A program made the position numbers and the translations under genes. Positions 16,913-25,316 of a stretch of 64,000 bases of DNA are shown here, piece by piece. This DNA comes from Candidatus Saccharicenans sp. (lineage in GTDB: Bacteria; Acidobacteriota; Aminicenantia; Aminicenantales; Saccharicenantaceae): positions 26,167 to 90,166 of the forward strand of contig JAOAIU010000028.1 of the NCBI GenBank assembly GCA_026414545.1, in the 5' to 3' direction. The notes beneath the pieces were generated by a model. That model was not told where the DNA came from, ran no database searches, and worked only from the letters and a program-made list of their open reading frames with translations. Position 1 is the stretch's first letter. Each line of letters starts with the position of its first letter.

Positions 16913-17341
16913 ATGGGAAAGAGAAGAAAAGCGAGGGAGTGTGCTTTACAGATTCTATTCCAGCTGGAATTTACCGGTGATGAACTGAATCTGGTCCTTA
17001 AGGATTACTGGTCCCGTCAGGCCGTCCCAGCTGAGACCAGGGAATATTGTGAGTGGTTGGTCAGGGGAATCTATGAACACCAGGCTGAGGTGGACCGAAC
17101 CATCCAGCAGGCTTCCAAGAACTGGCGACTGGAGAGGATGGCCACGGTGGACCGGAATATCCTGAGGCTGGCCGTGTTTGAAATGCTTTTTGAAAAGAAC
17201 CTGGCCCCGTCCATTATCATGGACGAAGCCATCGAGATAGCCAAGAAATATTCCGGGCAGGAAGCCGCCAATTTTGTTAACGGCATCCTGGACGGAGTGC
17301 ATCATCAGCTCCAGAGCGTCAGCGGCCCGGAAAAGAACTGA
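16913..17341 (+). CDS. nusB: Transcription antitermination factor NusB
   Basis: 142 aa from ATG 16913 (the TTG 6 bases upstream lacks a better ribosome-binding site). Typical N-terminus KRRKARECALQILFQLEF and C-terminal WRLERMATVDRNILRLAVFEML...NEAIEIAKKYSGQEAANFVNGILD-type region. It binds boxA RNA with NusE in rRNA antitermination. Located 27 bases after ribH and 37 bases before lysS. Confidence 0.96.
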   Translation: MGKRRKARECALQILFQLEFTGDELNLVLKDYWSRQAVPAETREYCEWLVRGIYEHQAEVDRTIQQASKNWRLERMATVDRNILRLAVFEMLFEKNLAPSIIMDEAIEIAKKYSGQEAANFVNGILDGVHHQLQSVSGPEKN

Positions 17342-17378
17342 AGCGCTGCGAGAAGCCAGAATTTCAAGAGGTGAAAAA

Positions 17379-18899
17379 ATGAATGAACAGCATGGAAAAA
17401 AGGACCGCCAGTTGAAGCTGGTCCAGGAAGAACTCAGCGACCAGGAGTTAATCCGCCTGGAAAAGTGGCGGAAACTACAGGAAAAGGGACTGGAAGTTTT
17501 CCCCCATCGGGCCGAGGTCAGCCATTCCGTTTTCGAGGTGGTCAGGGATTTCTCCCATTTGAACAAAGAAGAACTGGAAGGAAAAGAATATCGGGTGAAG
17601 GTCCCGGGCCGGATCATGACCATTCGCAAGATGGGCCGGGCCACCTTCTTTCATATTGCCGATTGCCGCCGTCGCCTCCAGGTTTACCTGAGAGAAGATC
17701 AGGTCGGCCCGGAAAATTATGACCTGTTTGACCTGTTTGACATCGGCGACGTGATCCTGGTCGAGGGGCGCTTGTTCCGGACCAGGACCGGTGAGCTGAC
17801 GGTGCTGGCCGAGAAGTTTTCTTTCCTGGCTAAGTCTTTTCATCCCCTGCCTGAAAAATGGCACGGCCTGCAGGATGTGGAGCTTCGCTACCGCAAGCGC
17901 TACCTGGACCTGATCATGAACCCGGACTCAAGCGAAACCTTCATGGTCAGGAGCCGAATAGTCAGCAGCCTTCGGAAATTCTTTGACGACCGGGGTTTCC
18001 TGGAAGTGGAGACTCCGATGATGCAGGTCATTCCCGGGGGGGCCCTGGCCAGGCCTTTCAAGACCTTCCACAATGCCCTGGGAATTGACCTCTACCTGAG
18101 AATTGCCCCGGAACTCTACCTGAAGCGATTGGTGGTCGGTGGCCTGGAAAAAGTCTATGAAATTAACCGCAATTTCCGTAACGAGGGTGTAGATTCCCAG
18201 CACAACCCCGAGTTCACCATGCTGGAATTCTACCAGGCTTATATCGACTACAACCAGCTGATGGACCTGACTGAAGAACTCTTCGTCTACCTGGCCCGGG
18301 AAATTCACGGGAAAGAAGAGTTTCCCTATGGCGAGGAGACCATTTCCTTCCGTCGCCCCTGGAAAAGGCTCAAGTTCCAGGATGCTGTTCGGCAGTACAG
18401 CGGTCTGGCTCCAGCCAGGTTTGATGACCCCAAGGCCCTGATAGAATTTGCCTCCACTCTGACTGCCGACCGGAAGCCCACCACTTATGCCAAGGCCCTG
18501 GACGTTATCTTCGACAAACTGGTCAAGGAAAAGATTGTGCAGCCGACTTTCATCATCAATCCGCCCCGAGAAATTTCCCCGCTGGCCAAGGCCGACCCGA
18601 CCCGGCCGGAGGAGGCCAGCCGCTTCGAGCTGATCATTGCCGGAATGGAGATTGCCAACGCTTTCTCCGAGCTGACCGACCCCTTCGAACAACGGCAGCG
18701 CTTCGAAGAGCAGGCGGCTATGAGGCAGACCGGCGATGAAGAATCGCACCTGGTGGACCTGGATTACGTCGAGGCCCTGGAGTACGGCCTGCCGCCCACC
18801 GGCGGCGAGGGCATCGGGATTGACCGGTTGACCATGATCCTGGCCAACAGAAAATCGATTCGGGAGGTAATCCTATTTCCTCTCCTTAAACCAAGATGA
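17379..18899 (+). CDS. lysS: Lysyl-tRNA synthetase, class II
   Basis: 506 aa from ATG 17379 (AGAGGTG upstream); longer frames would run into nusB. N-terminal OB-fold anticodon domain (VKVPGRIMTIRKMGRATFFHI), then class II motif 1 (FLEVETPMMQVIPGGALARPF), motif 2 (NRNFRNEGVDSQHNPEFTMLE) and motif 3 (GLPPTGGEGIGIDRLTMIL). Charges tRNA(Lys) with lysine. The stop TGA overlaps a possible ATG of the next gene, although the better start there is 18923. Confidence 0.97.
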   Translation: MNEQHGKKDRQLKLVQEELSDQELIRLEKWRKLQEKGLEVFPHRAEVSHSVFEVVRDFSHLNKEELEGKEYRVKVPGRIMTIRKMGRATFFHIADCRRRLQVYLREDQVGPENYDLFDLFDIGDVILVEGRLFRTRTGELTVLAEKFSFLAKSFHPLPEKWHGLQDVELRYRKRYLDLIMNPDSSETFMVRSRIVSSLRKFFDDRGFLEVETPMMQVIPGGALARPFKTFHNALGIDLYLRIAPELYLKRLVVGGLEKVYEINRNFRNEGVDSQHNPEFTMLEFYQAYIDYNQLMDLTEELFVYLAREIHGKEEFPYGEETISFRRPWKRLKFQDAVRQYSGLAPARFDDPKALIEFASTLTADRKPTTYAKALDVIFDKLVKEKIVQPTFIINPPREISPLAKADPTRPEEASRFELIIAGMEIANAFSELTDPFEQRQRFEEQAAMRQTGDEESHLVDLDYVEALEYGLPPTGGEGIGIDRLTMILANRKSIREVILFPLLKPR

Positions 18900-18922
18900 G
18901 GAAAGGCTGCGGTGAAACCGGC

Positions 18923-20140
18923 ATGAGCTTTGAATTATTCCTGGCCCGAAGATACCTGACTGCCAGAAGGAAGCAGGCCTTCATTTCCGTCATCACCTCG
19001 GTCTCCATCCTGGGGGTGACCATCGGGGTGATGGCCCTGGTCATTGCCCTGGCCCTGATTACCGGGTTTCAGGAGGATGTTCAGGACAAGATACTGGGAG
19101 CCACTTCCCACCTTATGGTTTCTGACCTCACAGGACAGGGATTAAAAAATTATCAAGCGCTAGCCGAAGAAATTCGAAAAATTCCAGAAGTTGAGTCGGT
19201 CAGCCCGGTCATTTATAATACCGTACTGATTCTTGGCCCGGCCCGCAATTCTGGAGCTCTGCTCAAGGGCCTGAATTTTGAGGAAGAAATAAAGGTTTCC
19301 CGCTGGCTGGGCAAGTTACTGGCCGGCCAGCTGCCCGGTCCCGGGAGCGAGGATGAAATAATCCTGGGTAAGGACCTGGCTGCGGCCCTGGGGGTAAGTC
19401 CGGGCGACCGGGTGAATGTGCTTATTCCCTCTGGCCGGCTGACCCCGGTTGGCCTTCTGCCCCGGACCAGGACCTTTCGGGTGAGCGGGCTGTTTGATTC
19501 TGGACTTTACGAATTTGACTCGTCAACGGCCCTGATTTCCCTGGACCTGGCCCAGAAACTGTACAACCTGCCAGACAGAGTATCCTATCTTCAGGTCAGG
19601 ATCAGGGATATTTTCCGGGCAGAAAAGGTGGCCGAAAAGATATACCGGCTGACCACCTCTGGTATTTACGTGACCACCTGGATGGAGCTCAACCGCTCGC
19701 TCTTTTCAGCCCTGAAGCTGGAAAAGACCTTGCTCTTCCTGACCATAACCCTGATCGTGGTGGTGGCTGCTCTGAATATCATTGCCAGCCTGGTGCTCAT
19801 GGTCATGGAAAAAACCCGCGATATTGGAGTGCTCATGGCCATGGGGGCCAGCTCGGCCAGTATCAGGAAAATATTTTTCCTGCAGGGAGCCATCATCGGG
19901 GTGGTGGGCACCGTCCTGGGTCTGGCCCTGGGCCTGGTCTGGTGCTGGCTGGCCAACATATTTAAGCTGATTAAGGTGCCGGTGGACATTTACCAGATTT
20001 CCTATGTTCCCTTTCACGCCAAGCCGCTGGACCTGGCTCTGGTTGTCCTGGTAACCCTGGCCATTACCTTCATTTCCACCATTTTCCCGTCGAGGCGGGC
20101 GGCCCGGATCGACCCGGTTCAGGCCTTAAAATATGAATAG
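18923..20140 (+). CDS. LolC/LolE-family lipoprotein-releasing permease
   Basis: 405 aa from ATG 18923 (GGTGA at 18911-18915), giving the typical N-terminus MSFELFLARRYLTARRKQAF. TM1 near residues 20-48, a large periplasmic domain, three C-terminal TMs (FLTITLIVVVAALNIIASLV; GAIIGVVGTVLGLALGLVW) and the signature EKTRDIGVLMAMGAS. With LolD it would extract lipoproteins from the inner membrane for transfer to LolA. Only one permease gene is present, so it probably acts as a homodimer or LolF-like form rather than LolC plus LolE. It lies 15 bases before lolD. Confidence 0.92.
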   Translation: MSFELFLARRYLTARRKQAFISVITSVSILGVTIGVMALVIALALITGFQEDVQDKILGATSHLMVSDLTGQGLKNYQALAEEIRKIPEVESVSPVIYNTVLILGPARNSGALLKGLNFEEEIKVSRWLGKLLAGQLPGPGSEDEIILGKDLAAALGVSPGDRVNVLIPSGRLTPVGLLPRTRTFRVSGLFDSGLYEFDSSTALISLDLAQKLYNLPDRVSYLQVRIRDIFRAEKVAEKIYRLTTSGIYVTTWMELNRSLFSALKLEKTLLFLTITLIVVVAALNIIASLVLMVMEKTRDIGVLMAMGASSASIRKIFFLQGAIIGVVGTVLGLALGLVWCWLANIFKLIKVPVDIYQISYVPFHAKPLDLALVVLVTLAITFISTIFPSRRAARIDPVQALKYE

Positions 20141-20155
20141 ATTGGCAGAAGCATC

Positions 20156-20866
20156 ATGGTAACTGAAAATAACCAGGTCATCATCAGGACAGAAAACCTG
20201 GGCAAGGCTTACCCGTTGCCCGGAAACGAATGGCTGCGGGTTTTTGAGGGCATTGATTTTGAACTCCGGGCTGGAGAACTGGCCGCGGTCATGGGGGTGT
20301 CTGGAGTCGGGAAGACCACCTTTCTTAACATAATTGGCGGTCTGGACCGGCCGACTGAAGGTAAGGTCTTCGTTCGCGGGCAGAATCTCTGGGAGAAGAC
20401 TCCGAGTGAGATTGCCCTGCTCAGGAATAGATACATCGGGTTCGTCTTTCAATTTTACCATCTGCTGCCTGAATTTTCGGCCCTGGAAAACGTGGCCATA
20501 CCGCTGCTGATTGCCGGCAGGGACCGGGAAGAGGCCCTGGAACAGGCCGCCCGGGCTCTGGAAGAAGTTGGCATGAGCGGCCGGGCCACCGCCCGCCCGG
20601 CCCAGCTTTCAGGAGGCGAGCAGCAAAGGGTGGCCGTGGCCAGGGCCCTGGTGGCCGGGCCGGGTTTGTTGCTGGCAGATGAGCCCACCGGCAACCTGGA
20701 CTGGAAAACAGGGGAGAAGATCTTGCGATTGATAATCGACCTGCACCAGAAGAAGGGCCTGTCGTCGATAATCGTCACTCATAACGAGAGAATAGCCCGT
20801 TTCTGCCATAAGGCTTACCTGCTGGAAGCCGGACAGATGAAACTTTTAGAGGGTGCGGTTGGTTAA
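20156..20866 (+). CDS. lolD: Lipoprotein-releasing ABC transporter ATP-binding protein
   Basis: 236 aa. Walker A GVSGVGKTT, Q-loop in GFVFQFYHLLPEFSALENV, ABC signature LSGGEQQRVAVARALV, Walker B GLLLADEPTGNLD and switch His in IIVTHNERIA. The FQFYHLLPEF segment is typical of the LolD/MacB/FtsE group. It energises lipoprotein release with the upstream permease. The distance of 84 bases to bamA, with a promoter in between, suggests both read-through and independent expression downstream. Confidence 0.94.
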   Translation: MVTENNQVIIRTENLGKAYPLPGNEWLRVFEGIDFELRAGELAAVMGVSGVGKTTFLNIIGGLDRPTEGKVFVRGQNLWEKTPSEIALLRNRYIGFVFQFYHLLPEFSALENVAIPLLIAGRDREEALEQAARALEEVGMSGRATARPAQLSGGEQQRVAVARALVAGPGLLLADEPTGNLDWKTGEKILRLIIDLHQKKGLSSIIVTHNERIARFCHKAYLLEAGQMKLLEGAVG

Positions 20867-20918
20867 TAGATTTATGAAGCCCATGGCCGCAGAAAAATAC
20901 CCGGCCCGACCTGACTCT

Positions 20919-20947
20919 TTGAAAAATGGCCGGCGATATGGTATAAA
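20919..20947 (+). promoter_or_regulatory. Promoter of bamA, very close to the start codon
   Basis: TTGAAA (20919-20924), 17-base spacer, extended -10 TGG-TATAAA (TATAAA at 20942-20947). The predicted transcript start (about 20953-20955) coincides with the start codons of bamA at 20951/20957, and no Shine-Dalgarno sequence is visible there. Confidence 0.6.
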
Positions 20948-20950
20948 GTT

Positions 20951-23272
20951 ATGTCAATGAGAAGACTCAGCCTGGTTATATTCATATTATTTGTCATTTC
21001 ATCGGCCACCTTGTCTGCCCAGCAGATTATCGAGAAAATAGAAGTGGTCGGCAACAACCGCATCTCCCAGGAAACCATCATCTACTACCTTTCTTCGCGC
21101 GAGGGTGATTACTACAACGAGGCCCTCCTGAAGAAGGATTTCAAGGTTCTGTGGTCGACCGGATTTTTCTCCAACCTCCGGATAGAGGAACAGGACGGAA
21201 CCAGGGGTAAAATCATCAGGATTTTCGTCGAGGAAAACCCGGTCATCAAGAACGTGGTTTTCCGGACGGGAAAGAAGGTTAAAGAAAGCGATATCGTCAA
21301 CAAGCTCAAAGAGAAGGACGAATACATTGCTGCCCATTCACACTATAACCCGTTCCGGGTTCAGAAAGCTAAAAAGACAATAAAAGAGCTCCTTGAGGAT
21401 AAAGGGTTGCAGGCCGCCAGAATAGATGCCGAGCTGGTGACCAGGGCCAACAATGAAGTGGACCTGGTGTTTAGGATCGATGAAGGAGCCAGGTTGCGGG
21501 TGGGGGAGGTGGTTTTTGTCGGCCGGACCAAAATTCCCGACAGCTTCCTGGTGGAGGCGATGAAGGATAATCGCCAGCACAGTCTTTTCAATTGGATTGC
21601 CAACAAGGACGTTTTCAAGAAAAACAAGCTGGAAGAGAATCTGGCCGAGATCAAGAAGAGGCTCCAGGAATATGGCTACATGGAGGCCAGCGTCGGCGAG
21701 CCCCGGTTGGAGGAGATAACCAAAAAGAACGTCCTGTTCAGCAAGCAAAAAATGATGCGGATTATCATCCCGGTGGACCCGGGCCACGTTTACCGCACCG
21801 GCGAAATCAAAATCGAAGGCAACAAGTTCTTCACCACCAAATACCTGCAGAGTCTGATCAAACTACAGCCGGGGGATATATACAGTTCCAAGAAGAGAGA
21901 AAAAACCGTTGAGTCCATGGGGGAGAGCTATCGCAATTTTGCCTTTCTCTATGCCCAGATCATCCCGGTTGAAAACCTCGATCCCAAGAAGAAAGTGGTC
22001 AACGTGACCTTCAACATCCAGGAAGGGGAAGTGGCTTTCCTGAGGCGCCTGGAATTCAAGGGTAACACCTTCACTAAGGACAAGGTGCTTCGCCGGGAAT
22101 TCCTGATGCGCGAGGGCGACCGCTTCAGCCTGGCCGTCTTCAAAGACAGTCTGTTGAGACTCAAACAGCTCGGGTTGGTTGACGTGGAGAAGGAGCCAGA
22201 CATCAAGCCCGACCCGGAGAATCCTACCCAGATAGATGTCAACCTGAACGTCAAGGAGCTGCAGCGGAACAACATTCAGTTTACAGCCGGTTACAGCGGC
22301 TATGAGGGCACTTTCGTGGCCTTCAGCTATTCCACGGTGAATTTCCTGGGAACCGGGGAAACCCTGGACTTGACCCTGCAGCACGGTAAGAGAGTCAAGA
22401 ATTATAGCTTCGGGATGAGCCAGCCCTACATTTTCGACAAGCCGATGACCTTAGGCTTCAACGTATTCGACCGGAAGATTACGATTCCCTATCTATACAA
22501 CCAGTTTGCCAAAGGGATCACTCTGAGCTACGGGACCAGGCTTTATGGTTACCTGAGGTTCAATCTGAGCTACAGCTTCCAGAAGCAGATCTTGGAAATT
22601 CCAAGTTATGGGGATGAAGAAGGACAACAATATTATTACAATCCATATTTTTATCCTGGAAAATACTTTGTTAGTGCCCTGGAACCCGTTCTTTACCAGT
22701 CGACCATAGATAGTCCCCTGACTCCCAGCCGGGGCACGATGTACACCGTGGCCTTCAGGTATGCCGGCAACTTCCTGGGGGGCGATGTCCATCTCTACCG
22801 GCCGAGGTTCGAGTTTGCCCGCTACCAGCCACTGTGGGGGAATCATGTGCTGGGAATTCATGTTGAGTACCAGTTCATCAAACCCATCGGCAACCATGAG
22901 GTGCCCTACTGGGAAAGGTTCTTCCTGGGTGGCGAACAGTCAGTCCGGGGTTATGAGTATTATACCATCGGCCCGCGGGACGAAAAGAACATCCTGATCG
23001 GCGGAGTGAAGTCGCTAATCTTCAATCTGGAGTACATAGTCCCCCTGGGTGGACCGCTCTACGGCATACTGTTCTATGACGTGGGCAATGCCCTGCTTCA
23101 GTCTGAAAAGTTCAGCCCCAAGAATATGTACAGCTCGGCCGGACTGGAAGTTCGGGTATTTGTGCCGGCCCTCCGGGTGCCCTTCCGGCTGATCTTCGCT
23201 TTCAACAACCGGAAAATTTACGTGGACGATTCTAATTTTGCCTTCCGCTTTGCGGTCGGCACCACCTTCTGA
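20951..23272 (+). CDS. bamA: Outer-membrane protein assembly factor BamA
   Basis: 773 aa. Sec signal peptide (RRLSLVIFILFVISSATLSA), five POTRA-type repeats (about residues 25-420; for example IIEKIEVVGNNRISQETI, YRTGEIKIEGNKFFTTKYL, FLRRLEFKGNTFTKDKVLRR), then an Omp85 16-strand barrel with the lid-loop motif VRGYEYYTIGPRD and a C-terminal Phe (FAVGTTF). It inserts beta-barrel proteins into the outer membrane. The ATG at 20951 lacks a ribosome-binding site; the next ATG, 20957, could be the true start of a leaderless message. Followed by skp and fabZ as in many Gram-negatives, but without lpxD. Confidence 0.96.
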   Translation: MSMRRLSLVIFILFVISSATLSAQQIIEKIEVVGNNRISQETIIYYLSSREGDYYNEALLKKDFKVLWSTGFFSNLRIEEQDGTRGKIIRIFVEENPVIKNVVFRTGKKVKESDIVNKLKEKDEYIAAHSHYNPFRVQKAKKTIKELLEDKGLQAARIDAELVTRANNEVDLVFRIDEGARLRVGEVVFVGRTKIPDSFLVEAMKDNRQHSLFNWIANKDVFKKNKLEENLAEIKKRLQEYGYMEASVGEPRLEEITKKNVLFSKQKMMRIIIPVDPGHVYRTGEIKIEGNKFFTTKYLQSLIKLQPGDIYSSKKREKTVESMGESYRNFAFLYAQIIPVENLDPKKKVVNVTFNIQEGEVAFLRRLEFKGNTFTKDKVLRREFLMREGDRFSLAVFKDSLLRLKQLGLVDVEKEPDIKPDPENPTQIDVNLNVKELQRNNIQFTAGYSGYEGTFVAFSYSTVNFLGTGETLDLTLQHGKRVKNYSFGMSQPYIFDKPMTLGFNVFDRKITIPYLYNQFAKGITLSYGTRLYGYLRFNLSYSFQKQILEIPSYGDEEGQQYYYNPYFYPGKYFVSALEPVLYQSTIDSPLTPSRGTMYTVAFRYAGNFLGGDVHLYRPRFEFARYQPLWGNHVLGIHVEYQFIKPIGNHEVPYWERFFLGGEQSVRGYEYYTIGPRDEKNILIGGVKSLIFNLEYIVPLGGPLYGILFYDVGNALLQSEKFSPKNMYSSAGLEVRVFVPALRVPFRLIFAFNNRKIYVDDSNFAFRFAVGTTF

Positions 23273-23308
23273 GGTGCGAAATCCCTTTATCTTTTGCTCG
23301 GAAAAGTG

Positions 23309-23314
23309 TAAAAT
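23309..23314 (+). promoter_or_regulatory. Possible -10 box before skp
   Basis: TAAAAT preceded by TG at 23307-23308, 31 bases before the skp ATG and after the bamA stop. No good -35 is visible, so confidence is low. Confidence 0.3.
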
Positions 23315-23344
23315 TATTCACTATTAATTTTAGGAGGATTGGAA

Positions 23345-23881
23345 ATGCGCAGAATACTGACGACGGTTATGCTCCTGGCAGTTTTGTTGATTGCCGGCAG
23401 CCACCTGGCCCTGGCCCAGCAGGCCCTCAAGGTCGGGGTGATCAATTCCCAGGAAATCCTGGAAAAGTCGGCTGAAGGCAAGAAAGCCATCGCCCAGCTT
23501 GAAGAAAAGAATAAGAAGACCCAGCAGGACCTGGCCAAACTGGATGACCAGATCAGGCAGCTGGAAAGCCGGCTGAGCACCCAGCAGCTGACTATGACCC
23601 AGGAAGCCATTCTGTCGCTGAGCGTTGACCTGGACCGCAAGAGAACCGAAAGACAGAGGATGGCTGAGGATGCCCAGAAGGACATGCAGGAACTCACCCA
23701 GAGACTCTACATGCGAATTCAGGGAGAGGTCATGCCCATCATCAATAAGCTCGGACAGGAAAAAGGACTGGACCTGATCCTGGACCTCAGGGAGAGTGGC
23801 GTGCTCTATTTCTCCCCGGCCGTGGACCTGACCCAGGAAGTCATCAAGAGGTACGACGCCAGCAAGGCCCCGGCCAAGTAA
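23345..23881 (+). CDS. skp: Periplasmic chaperone Skp/OmpH
   Basis: 178 aa from ATG 23345, 7 bases after a perfect AGGAGG (23332-23337). Signal peptide RRILTTVMLLAVLLIAGSHLALA, then the OmpH start LKVGVINSQEILEKS and a long charged alpha-helical coiled coil (about residues 45-120) rich in Q/K/E, ending in a short beta domain (GLDLILDLRESGVLYFSPAVDLT). It holds unfolded outer-membrane proteins on their way to BamA. Operon with bamA and fabZ. Confidence 0.93.
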   Translation: MRRILTTVMLLAVLLIAGSHLALAQQALKVGVINSQEILEKSAEGKKAIAQLEEKNKKTQQDLAKLDDQIRQLESRLSTQQLTMTQEAILSLSVDLDRKRTERQRMAEDAQKDMQELTQRLYMRIQGEVMPIINKLGQEKGLDLILDLRESGVLYFSPAVDLTQEVIKRYDASKAPAK

Positions 23882-23902
23882 GTTGTTCTGAACCTTGATT
23901 CC

Positions 23903-24334
23903 ATGAACTCAGAACAGATTGAGAAATGGTTACCACACCGGTACCCGTTTCTTCTGGTGGATAGGGTGCTGGAACTGAAGCCGGGAGAGAGTATTCTGGC
24001 CCTTAAAAACGTCACCTATAATGAACCTTTCTTCACCGGGCATTTCCCGGGACTTAAGCTGATGCCCGGGGTGCTAATCGTAGAAGCCCTGGCCCAGGCC
24101 GGAGGCATACTTCTCTACCATTCGCTGCCGGAACCGGAAACTGTGGTCATGGTCCTGAGCAAGATAGAAGAAGCCAAGTTCAGGAAACCGGTGGTTCCCG
24201 GCGACCAGCTGAAACTTTCGGTTCAGATGCTCCGTCATAAAGCCGGTTTTTATTATTTTTCAGCTCAGGCCACGGTCGACGGAGAAGTGGTGGCTGAGGG
24301 TAAACTCACGGCTGGTTTGATGAAAAAAAAATAA
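23903..24334 (+). CDS. fabZ: 3-hydroxyacyl-ACP dehydratase FabZ
   Basis: 143 aa, full length. Hotdog fold with [16 protein letters not shown], the catalytic His in [14 protein letters not shown] and the catalytic Glu in [11 protein letters not shown]. Dehydrates (3R)-hydroxyacyl-ACP in fatty-acid elongation, and supplies the branch point towards lipid A where that is made. In proteobacteria it usually sits between lpxD and lpxA; neither is here. The stop codon forms the edge of the terminator. Confidence 0.96.
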   Translation: MNSEQIEKWLPHRYPFLLVDRVLELKPGESILALKNVTYNEPFFTGHFPGLKLMPGVLIVEALAQAGGILLYHSLPEPETVVMVLSKIEEAKFRKPVVPGDQLKLSVQMLRHKAGFYYFSAQATVDGEVVAEGKLTAGLMKKK

Positions 24335-24366
24335 ACCGGATGAGGGCAGATAACCCTCATCCGGTT
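24334..24366. terminator. Strong bidirectional Rho-independent terminator
   Basis: A perfect 13-bp stem (24334-24346 with 24354-24366) around the loop cagataa. On the plus strand it is followed by CTTATTCTTTT; on the minus strand by a T-tract (complement of the A-run at 24323-24331). It separates fabZ from the convergent LolA-like gene and probably stops both. Confidence 0.92.
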
Positions 24367-24413
24367 CTTATTCTTTTCCCGCCTTGTTTTCCTTGACCCC
24401 GTAAGTAACCCGA

Positions 24414-25145
24414 TTACTTCAGCACGAAAAGTGAATCATCCAGGCCGGTGTTGTAGACAATTTCGTTGATGGTCATTCTTGCGAATTCGACGCCACCCTG
24501 GAAGATGGTGATCGAGAAGGCGGCCATGGTGCCGTTAACTTTCCTGTAGTCTGATAAAACCTGAACGGCCTCAATTTCGCCTCCGCTGGGGCTCAGGGCC
24601 TTGCTCCTGTTCTTGTAGGGCAGAAAGGTGGAGGCATCCACATAGACGGTGGCCGTGTCGCCATTGGCAAACTTCTGTTCCAGGACATGGCAAACCTTTC
24701 CATCTACTTCTTCTTTACCTTTATAGGTGTAAGTGATGCCGAATTTTTCGGGGTGAAGGAGAGAGTCATTACCCAGGGCCTGCCGCCTCATCTGTTCGGC
24801 CTGGTCGGGAGGTAGCTCTATAACTTCCCCGGTCTGAGGATTAGTAACCTTAGCTTTCTCACCGTCATAGACCTGAACCATGCTCATGCCCATGACTTCT
24901 AGTTCCAGGCGATATTTGTCAGGCTCCTTCAGGTACATGGTAAACGGCGAGCTCATACCAAACTGGATAATTTCCATGGTGCCGCTCAACCTGGTATCCT
25001 TGATGCCGGCCAGGGTTTCGCGTCCGCCCAGGGCCTTGATCATGTTGTCCAGTATGTCTTTTTCGGTCTGGGCCAGGGCTGGAAGAGTAAGAGCCGCCAG
25101 CACCAGCAGCACCAGGGAATAAGTCAGGATTCTTTTGGCTTTCAT
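24414..25145 (-). CDS. LolA-like / outer-membrane lipoprotein-sorting family protein
   Basis: 243 aa. Sec signal peptide (KAKRILTYSLVLLVLAALTLPALA), then a beta-rich body in the LolA/LolB-like half-barrel style (MIKALGGRETLAGIKDTRLSG; KYRLELEVMGMSMVQVYDGEKA; YVDASTFLPYKNRS; VNGTMAAFSITIFQGGVE). AGGAGG precedes the ATG. This exported family is common in anaerobic diderms and is usually annotated as an outer-membrane lipoprotein-sorting protein. Its placement next to the Lol/Bam cluster fits that but does not prove a carrier function. Periplasmic localisation is likely. Confidence 0.7.
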   Translation of the reverse strand: MKAKRILTYSLVLLVLAALTLPALAQTEKDILDNMIKALGGRETLAGIKDTRLSGTMEIIQFGMSSPFTMYLKEPDKYRLELEVMGMSMVQVYDGEKAKVTNPQTGEVIELPPDQAEQMRRQALGNDSLLHPEKFGITYTYKGKEEVDGKVCHVLEQKFANGDTATVYVDASTFLPYKNRSKALSPSGGEIEAVQVLSDYRKVNGTMAAFSITIFQGGVEFARMTINEIVYNTGLDDSLFVLK

Positions 25146-25171
25146 GCTTTCCTCCTGTATCGTCAGTCAAG

Positions 25172-25177
25172 ATTATA
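25172..25177 (-). promoter_or_regulatory. -10 box of the LolA-like gene
   Basis: TATAAT on the minus strand, 26 bases upstream of the start at 25145. No clear -35 at 17-18 bases. Confidence 0.35.
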
Positions 25178-25316
25178 CAGAATTGATACGGAAAAGGATA
25201 GCAAAAGTTCAGCCGGCAGATAGGGGGGTGAGGGATTTTTGAAAAAATCACCCCCCGCGGTGATTGCCTTTGGACCTTTTTTATCTTATTTTATGCTCAA
25301 AACAAGGCGTAAGATT

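Noticed and set aside
15275..24334. FMN riboswitch or T-box before ribH/lysS
   Set aside because: Intergenic gaps of 18-37 bases are too short for either element.
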